From: Granulicella mallensis MP5ACTX8 | Lineage (GTDB): Bacteria > Acidobacteriota > Terriglobia > Terriglobales > Acidobacteriaceae | Direction of reading: 5' to 3' | NCBI RefSeq assembly: GCF_000178955.2 | Contig: NC_016631.1 | Span: forward strand, 2,790,001-2,854,000 | Length of the DNA: 64,000 nt | Shown here: positions 58,999 to 64,000 of the stretch, piece by piece | Layout: every line of letters starts with the position of its first letter | How positions within the stretch are numbered: position 1 is the stretch's first letter | Program-made: the position numbers and the translations under genes | Notes under the pieces: generated by a model | Seen by the model: only the letters and a program-made list of their open reading frames with translations | Told to the model about the DNA's origin: nothing | Database searches by the model: none

Positions 58999-59775
58999 AT
59001 GAACTCTTCAACGCAAATGATGCAGCAGTCGGAACAGGAGTTAGGCGACTTGCTGCGCTACTGGAGACGGCAGCGAGGCAAGAGCCAGCTCGATTTATCT
59101 CTGGACACTGGCGTTTCTCAACGGCATATCAGCTTTGTGGAAAGCGGCCGCAGTGTTCCCAGCAGGGAATTACTTCTTAGTCTGGCGAAGACCTTGGATG
59201 TTCCTCTTCGTGAACAGAATGTTCTGCTGCTTGCGTCAGGGTACGCGCCGGTCTATCTCGAAAGTACCTGGGATGCTCCGGAGATGGCCGTCGTTACAAG
59301 GGTGATCGATCTTATGTTGAGGCAGCATGAACCGCACCCAGCCATTGTGATGGATCGATACTGGAACGTGCTGAAGACGAATGAGGCTTCAGCACGTTTC
59401 TTTGGTTCCTTTGTAAACCTCTCCGAAAGGCCGAAGCCTAGAAATCTTCTCGATCTCATGTTCGACCCCGATGGCATAAGGCCGTTCATAGAGAACTGGG
59501 ACGAGGTTGCATTGGGATTGTTGCAGCGCGTCTATCGGGAGGCTGTTGGACATGTCACCGATGCCAGAACGATCGAACTACTGGGCCACTTGAGGAAGTA
59601 TCCGGGAGTCGAGGAGCTAAGCGTACCTCGGAAGAGTGAAGCTCCGGTTTTGCCGATCACCTTTGTTCGAGGTAGCGAGAGAATTTCATACTTCTCGATG
59701 ATATCGACGGTGGGTTTACCGCAAGACATCACAGCGCAGGAGCTTCGGATCGAGAGCATGTTCCCAGTTGAATAG
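58999..59775 (+). CDS. XRE-family regulator with MmyB-like ligand domain
   Basis: This 258-residue protein has an N-terminal XRE helix-turn-helix (RYWRRQRGKSQLDLSLDTGVSQRHISFVESGRSVPSRELLLSLAKTLDV) and a C-terminal MmyB-type ligand-binding domain (HPAIVMDRYWNVLKTNEASARFFG...LLDLMFDPDGIRPFIENW). It is likely a small-molecule-responsive repressor. It lies between the NTF2-like and DyP genes, without a clear ribosome site. Confidence 0.86.
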   Translation: MNSSTQMMQQSEQELGDLLRYWRRQRGKSQLDLSLDTGVSQRHISFVESGRSVPSRELLLSLAKTLDVPLREQNVLLLASGYAPVYLESTWDAPEMAVVTRVIDLMLRQHEPHPAIVMDRYWNVLKTNEASARFFGSFVNLSERPKPRNLLDLMFDPDGIRPFIENWDEVALGLLQRVYREAVGHVTDARTIELLGHLRKYPGVEELSVPRKSEAPVLPITFVRGSERISYFSMISTVGLPQDITAQELRIESMFPVE

Positions 59776-59972
59776 TGAGAAGGGAATCCAATTCACGGCT
59801 ACGTGGCAAATGGTTTTCTAGCTTTCTGGAGAATCGCATCTCGGTGATACCGTAGATTCTGTGAAGCATTTCAACGATGCCGATCGTCTCTGGTTCGTAT
59901 TTTTTACATAGATACGTAGCAGGTGGGGAAAGAAATGATGAAGCAAAACCAAAATAGATTGAGACGAGCCGG

Positions 59973-61037
59973 ATGACGATGGCGAACGCACCAGATCCAA
60001 TTCCGCAGCCAGTTCTTGGGCCGCTCACACGCGCGGCGATCTTCCTTGTCGTTACCGTGAAGCCAGATGCTGAGAGCTATGCCGCCATACGCTCTTTTTG
60101 CGGCGATATCGCCGGGCTGATTCGGGCCGTGGAGTTCCGCGACATCGATGCCGGGCTCACCTGCATTGTGGGGTTCGGATCGAATGCCTGGGATCGGCTC
60201 TTCGGCAGGCCTCGTCCCGCAGAGTTGCATCCCTTCCGTGAGTTTCATGCGGGCGATCGTCATGCCATCGCTACGCCGAGCGATGTGCTGTTTCACATTC
60301 GTGCCGGGCGAATGGATATCTGTTTCGAGTTGGCCACGCAGATCATGGAGCGCATCGGCGATGCGGTGACGGTTGCCGATGAGGTCCAGGGCTTTCGATA
60401 CTTCGAGGACCGCGACCTGATCGGCTTTGTCGACGGCACGGAGAATCCAAGGGGTACTCTTGCTCTTGAATCCGCGCTGGTTGGCGAAGAGGATGCTGCG
60501 TTTGCAGGCGGCAGCTATGTCCTTGTCCAGAAGTACCTTCACGATATGAAGGGGTGGAATACGCTTTCGACCGAGGCGCAGGAGCGGATCATCGGCCGCA
60601 AGAAACTGTCGGACATCGAGCTGGATGATTCTGCAAAACCGACTTCGGCTCATAGCGCTTTGACCGTCGTCGTGGAAAACGGCAAAGAGGTCAAGATTCT
60701 GCGCGACAACATGCCCTTTGGGCAGCCTGGCCGTGGCGAGTTCGGTACGTACTTCATCGGCTACAGCCGGACGCCACGCATCACTGAGTTGATGCTCGAG
60801 AATATGTTCGTGGGCCGTCCGCCGGGAAACTATGACCGGCTGCTGGACTTTAGCAAGGCGGTTACAGGAGGCCTGTTCTTTGCGCCTTCGGCAACTTTTC
60901 TTGAAGGCGCCGGGGAAGAAGAGCCTGCTGCAGCGGCCATCGCGACGCCGCCGGTGGTCTCTGAGCCGTCTTCTACGACAACTGTGGGCGATACATCACT
61001 TGGGATAGGATCCCTTAGAGGAGAACGAAATGAATAA
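59973..61037 (+). CDS. DyP-type peroxidase, encapsulin cargo
   Basis: This 354-residue haem peroxidase has the DyP signature GFVDGTENPRG (Asp154), the proximal haem ligand His227 in TSAHSAL, and Arg244 in ILRDNMPFG. It oxidises dyes or phenolics with peroxide. After a Pro/Ala-rich linker it ends in the cargo-loading type tail TSLGIGSLRGERNE (341-354), which targets proteins into encapsulins. The next gene encodes that shell and overlaps it by 8 bp. The ribosome site before the start is weak; an ATG at 59979 is an alternative. Confidence 0.93.
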   Translation: MTMANAPDPIPQPVLGPLTRAAIFLVVTVKPDAESYAAIRSFCGDIAGLIRAVEFRDIDAGLTCIVGFGSNAWDRLFGRPRPAELHPFREFHAGDRHAIATPSDVLFHIRAGRMDICFELATQIMERIGDAVTVADEVQGFRYFEDRDLIGFVDGTENPRGTLALESALVGEEDAAFAGGSYVLVQKYLHDMKGWNTLSTEAQERIIGRKKLSDIELDDSAKPTSAHSALTVVVENGKEVKILRDNMPFGQPGRGEFGTYFIGYSRTPRITELMLENMFVGRPPGNYDRLLDFSKAVTGGLFFAPSATFLEGAGEEEPAAAAIATPPVVSEPSSTTTVGDTSLGIGSLRGERNE

Positions 61038-61833
61038 CCTCCATCGGGAGTTGGCACCCGTCTCTGACGCAGCGTGGGCGCAGATTGAAGAAGAGACGAC
61101 TCGAACACTCAAGCGCTATCTCGCCGGCCGGCGTGTTGTCGATGTACCGACTCCTAATGGGATTGGTTTGCCGGCGGTTGGCACGGGCCATCTGCTGTCG
61201 ATCGCTCCACCGGCGGAAGACATCATTGCAAGGCAGCGCGAGGTAAAGGCCCTTGTAGAGTTGCGGGTTCCTTTCGAGCTGACGCGCGAAGCGATCGATG
61301 ACGTTGAGCGTGGCTCTGATGACTCCGACTGGCAGCCGGCGAAGGATGCAGCCCAGAAGATTGCCTTCGCTGAGGATCGGGCCATCTTCAATGGCTATAG
61401 TGCGGCGAACATCCAGGGTATCCGCGAAGGCAGCAGCAATCCGGCGATGACTCTTCCCAGCGATGTGCGGGACTACCCGGATGCCGTGGCTCAGGCGTTG
61501 AGCCAGTTGCGTCTTGTCGGTGTGAATGGGCCGTACTCGGTACTGCTCGGAGCCAAGGCCTATACGGAGCTCGCGGAGACCCGTGACCACGGCTATCCCA
61601 TTCTCGAACACGTGAAGCGCATCGTTGATGGCAATCTCATCTGGGCTCCGGCCATAGAGGGCGCGTTCGTGTTGACGACGCGTGGTGGCGACTTCGAACT
61701 CAATATCGGACAGGATGTGTCCATCGGTTATCTCAGCCACACGGATTCCGTCGTCCGTCTTTACCTGCAAGAGAGCTTCACGTTTCGAGTGCTGACGAGC
61801 GAAGCGTCGGTTGTGCTCGCACCGTCTGCTTAG
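61030..61833 (+). CDS. Encapsulin shell protein (family 1)
   Basis: This 267-residue HK97-fold shell protein (linocin M18-like) has RELAPVSDAAWAQIEEETTRTLKRYLAGRRVVDV at the N-terminus, EDRAIFNGYSAANIQGI and the C-terminal DFELNIGQDVSIGYLSHTDS...LYLQESFTFRVLT. It forms an icosahedral compartment for the upstream DyP enzyme. Its ATG (61030) lies inside the DyP stop region, and the AGAGGAGAACGAA site immediately upstream codes for the last residues of the DyP targeting tail. Confidence 0.95.
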   Translation: MNNLHRELAPVSDAAWAQIEEETTRTLKRYLAGRRVVDVPTPNGIGLPAVGTGHLLSIAPPAEDIIARQREVKALVELRVPFELTREAIDDVERGSDDSDWQPAKDAAQKIAFAEDRAIFNGYSAANIQGIREGSSNPAMTLPSDVRDYPDAVAQALSQLRLVGVNGPYSVLLGAKAYTELAETRDHGYPILEHVKRIVDGNLIWAPAIEGAFVLTTRGGDFELNIGQDVSIGYLSHTDSVVRLYLQESFTFRVLTSEASVVLAPSA

Positions 61834-61908
61834 GCGCATAGCATTCGGGCTCGTTTCGCAAAGGATGAAGTGCGGAACGAGCCACGAGAGCTGCATTAGA
61901 ATCGTTCC

Positions 61909-62493
61909 ATGTCTGATCTATCCCTTGCGTCTCTTGCTTCGCCAGATGTGTTGGCCCGCGCCCGTAAGATCAAACTCTTCCTGATGGACGTAGATGGCAC
62001 GCTGACTGATGGCGGCGTCTGCCTGATTTCTACGACGTCCGCCGACGGCTCTGGCGATCCGATTGTCTCCGAGATGAAGGTATTTAGCGCGAAGGATGGA
62101 CAAGGACTTTCCCTCGCCCACACGATGGGGATTCAGACGGGTTTCATCACTGGTAGATCTTCTCCGGCAGTAGCCCGACGCGCAGCCGAACTAAAGGTTC
62201 CCTTTGTGTACCTGGGGCAGGCGAAGAAGACCGCCGCCTTCGAGGAGTGCCTGCAAAGGGCAGGCGTTAGCGAAGAAGAAGTCGCCTATATGGGTGACGA
62301 TCTGCCGGATATTCCTTTGGCGCGGCGAGCTGGTTTAGGGGTGTGCGTGGCGGATGGTGCTCCTGAGCTGAAGGCAGTGTGTCATTTCACCACCCAGCAG
62401 CTGGCAGGGCGTGGCGCCGCTCGTGAGGTCATAGAACTGATCCTGAAGGCGCAGGGGCGTTGGGAAGAGGCTGTACCTCTGGCGCTTGCTTAG
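61909..62493 (+). CDS. kdsC: KdsC-type HAD phosphatase (KDO 8-phosphate phosphatase)
   Basis: This 194-residue HAD enzyme of the KdsC group has the nucleophile motif FLMDVDGTLTDGG (Asp27, Asp29), FSAKDGQGLSLA, a lysine in GQAKKTAAFEE and the acidic MGDDLPDIPLARRAGLGV. It removes phosphate from KDO 8-phosphate during lipopolysaccharide synthesis. It is longer than many relatives at the N-terminus. No other KDO genes are in the window. The ribosome site is weak. Confidence 0.85.
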   Translation: MSDLSLASLASPDVLARARKIKLFLMDVDGTLTDGGVCLISTTSADGSGDPIVSEMKVFSAKDGQGLSLAHTMGIQTGFITGRSSPAVARRAAELKVPFVYLGQAKKTAAFEECLQRAGVSEEEVAYMGDDLPDIPLARRAGLGVCVADGAPELKAVCHFTTQQLAGRGAAREVIELILKAQGRWEEAVPLALA

Positions 62494-62591
62494 CTGGCTA
62501 GGTAGTTGTCTAACCAATCGGAGACCCCGATTTTAGACCGCAGCCAAACTCGCTGCACGCATAGCTTTTGTTCTTTGTTTCCCCACAGACG

Positions 62592-62812
62592 CGTCATCCT
62601 GAGCGGAGCGTCCCGGCCTTTGGGGACGCGTAGTGGAAGGACCCCGAGGGGTGATCTCTTGCCTATGCCCTTTGGAGCTTTTCTACCTCGAGAGATCGAG
62701 CCTGGACGCTCGTACTGGAAAAGGTCCTAACAGCCTGGGTGAGATGAAGTCCTTCGGGGTCCTTCGACTCTGCACCTCGCAAAAAGCGCGAGGTGCTCCG
62801 CTCAGGATGACG
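62592..62812. repeat. Full copy of the CGTCATCCTGAGCGGAG repeat
   Basis: Perfect 17-bp ends (62592-62608 / 62796-62812) enclose the GGAAGGACCCCGAGGGG / CCTTCGGGGTCCTTC arms and a CTCGAGAGATCGAG-type centre. It matches parts of 390-520 and 48241-48425. The rest of 62494-62878 shows no gene. Confidence 0.88.
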
Positions 62813-62878
62813 TTCCTATGGGGAACAAGATATGTGATTCGTTGGTGTTTTCGATTCGCCACGCACAACCCAGGGGCT

Positions 62879-63532
62879 TCAGCCTGCCTTGCGGAAGGTG
62901 AGATTGAATCGGTATCCGCCGGTTGCTGGATGAGACCCCTTCTTGAGCGGGTTGATGCCGTGATAGCACAGCCGCGCCGGCCCTCCCCAAACCAGCACGT
63001 CGCCATGAACTATCGGCAGCCGAATGGTTTTGTCGGATCTCTCCAGCCCTCCAAACAGGAAGACGGCGGGAAGTCCGAGTGACACGGACACGATGGGTTC
63101 TGCGAAGTCATTTTCATTCTTGTCCTGATGCAGCGTAAGCCGTGCACCAGGCTCGTAGCGGTTGATGAGGCAAGCGTCCGGGATGAAGGTCGGATAGCCG
63201 GCCAGCGTGGCTGCCTGCTGCGCCAGGTCCATGAAGACCTTTGGCATGGCAGGCCATGGACCGCCGGTTTCCGGGTCCATAGAGGCATAGCGATATCCCT
63301 TGCTGTCTGTGACCCAGCCGAGAGCTCCGCAGTTGGTCATCGCCACGGACATTCGGAAGCCTCCTGGCGTGACCATATGCCGGAAAGGGGACTCTGCCGC
63401 CACGGCAAACAAAGCTTCCATGATGAGGGCTTCGTGGTCCTGCGCGAGGCCACGCAGGAGCGCTGTTCCGGGGCCAAGCTCCTTGCTCAAGGGCTCCTGT
63501 TGTTCGAGGTGATCGAAGAGAGTCGGCGTCAT
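62879..63532 (-). CDS. alkB: AlkB, 2-oxoglutarate-dependent DNA demethylase
   Basis: This protein of about 217 residues starts at MTPTLFDH (63532) following AAGGAGCACAGC; a longer frame upstream is not used. Iron ligands are the HxD of LTLHQDKNE and a later His in LCYHGINP, with the 2-oxoglutarate arginine in GGYRFNLTFRKAG. YASMDPETGGPWPAMP is the AlkB substrate-loop type. It repairs N1-methyladenine and N3-methylcytosine in DNA and RNA. It lies 10 bp after another 2OG-Fe(II) oxygenase gene. Confidence 0.92.
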   Translation of the reverse strand: MTPTLFDHLEQQEPLSKELGPGTALLRGLAQDHEALIMEALFAVAAESPFRHMVTPGGFRMSVAMTNCGALGWVTDSKGYRYASMDPETGGPWPAMPKVFMDLAQQAATLAGYPTFIPDACLINRYEPGARLTLHQDKNENDFAEPIVSVSLGLPAVFLFGGLERSDKTIRLPIVHGDVLVWGGPARLCYHGINPLKKGSHPATGGYRFNLTFRKAG

Positions 63533-63542
63533 GCTGTGCTCC

Positions 63543-64000
63543 TTAGCTGGCATCGTGGAATATGATGCCGACGGTATGCCGTTGGCCTGAACGCAGGCGA
63601 CTGACCCCGTGGCGAAGGTTGACGCGATAGATGCCTCGTGTGCCCTGCACGGGCCTGTGGTGCACCGCAAAGGCTACCGCAACGCCCTGGCGAAGCGGAA
63701 CGACCTCCGGTCGCGACTGCATGCGGGGCCTCTGCTCCGTGAGTACGAATTCTCCCCCGGTGAAATCCTGCTGCGGCTCGGAGAGCAGGATCGCTACCTG
63801 AATCGGAAAGACGTGCTCTCCATAGAGGTCCTGGTGGAGACAGTTGTAATCGCCGGGACCGTACTGCAGGAGTAGCGGCGTCGGGCGTTGTTGTCCTGCG
63901 TCGTGGCATCGCTGAATGAAATCGACGTGGCGCTCTGGATAGCGCACCTCGATCCCCATGGCTTCGTTCCAGCGATTCGCTACTGGAGCGAGCCAGGAAT
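63543..64000 (-). CDS. 2OG-Fe(II) oxygenase, C-terminal part (5' end outside window)
   Basis: The frame runs to the window end (about 152 visible residues). It contains SWLAPVANRWNEAMGIEVRYP and the iron/2-oxoglutarate motif YNCLHQDLYGEHVFPIQVAILLSEPQQDFTGGEFVLTEQRPRMQSR, then VHHRPVQGTRGIYRVNLRHGVSRLRSG. It belongs to a prolyl-hydroxylase-like family often found beside alkB. It likely precedes alkB in one operon. The internal ATG at 63959 is probably not the start because homology-like sequence continues beyond it. Confidence 0.85.
   Translation of the reverse strand, partial: SWLAPVANRWNEAMGIEVRYPERHVDFIQRCHDAGQQRPTPLLLQYGPGDYNCLHQDLYGEHVFPIQVAILLSEPQQDFTGGEFVLTEQRPRMQSRPEVVPLRQGVAVAFAVHHRPVQGTRGIYRVNLRHGVSRLRSGQRHTVGIIFHDAS

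Noticed and set aside
61030..61037. Sequencing frameshift merging DyP and encapsulin
   Set aside because: Both proteins are complete with proper ends; the 8-bp overlap is a normal coupled arrangement.

Overview
The window looks like a chromosomal segment of a soil or plant-associated acidobacterium of the Terriglobus/Granulicella/Edaphobacter type. The grounds are GC-rich DNA, three very large Oar-like TonB-dependent receptors with an N-terminal carboxypeptidase-regulatory domain and no SusD partner, a TIGR03435-type protein tail at the left edge, a membrane-anchored winged-helix regulator of a kind common in that phylum, and many intergenic hairpin-forming repeat elements. This assignment is inferred from family content; no rRNA or tRNA gene was seen.

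Layout. Positions 1-923 hold the end of a TIGR03435-like gene and a mosaic of decayed repeats. Positions 924-13000 hold an alpha-galactosidase and a run of small enzyme/regulator pairs: amidase with TetR, SDR with AraC, TetR with SDR and GNAT, then DHFR-like with YCII, an alpha/beta hydrolase and a cupin. Positions 13100-41040 are a large pectin/rhamnogalacturonan locus. On the minus strand are TonB receptor 1 with oligogalacturonate lyase A, a GH106-like enzyme, and TonB receptor 2 followed by GH28 b, oligogalacturonate lyase B, a large DUF4450-like protein and GH28 a. On the plus strand, divergent from receptor 2, are a GH78 rhamnosidase, a PL10 pectate lyase and an (alpha/alpha)6 glycosidase. 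Positions 41400-48200 hold an amidohydrolase, TonB receptor 3 and a divergent transmembrane winged-helix regulator. Positions 48400-53300 hold RidA, threonine aldolase, cupin, Cu/Zn SOD, TPM and RcnB-like genes. Positions 53780-55403 hold an uncharacterised set: a small exported peptide with a duplicated 10-residue unit, a multi-pass membrane protein and a coupled small membrane-anchored protein. Positions 55500-64000 hold a degenerate S24-type repressor, an SDR/TetR pair, an NTF2-like gene, an XRE/MmyB regulator, a DyP peroxidase with its encapsulin shell, KdsC, and an AlkB plus 2OG-Fe(II) oxygenase pair cut by the window end.

How it may work together (inference). Secreted PL10, GH28, GH78, GH106-like and GH27 enzymes would open pectin and its rhamnogalacturonan side chains. 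Oligosaccharides would enter through receptors 1 and 2, and the PL22 enzymes would finish unsaturated oligogalacturonides in the periplasm. The two receptor genes share an almost identical promoter block, which suggests co-regulation. The DyP-encapsulin pair forms a nanocompartment, with the cargo-loading tail on the peroxidase and the shell start codon overlapping the peroxidase stop.

The intergenic slots carry at least seven repeat types, several with long perfect inverted arms. They probably represent non-autonomous mobile or REP-like elements of this genome.
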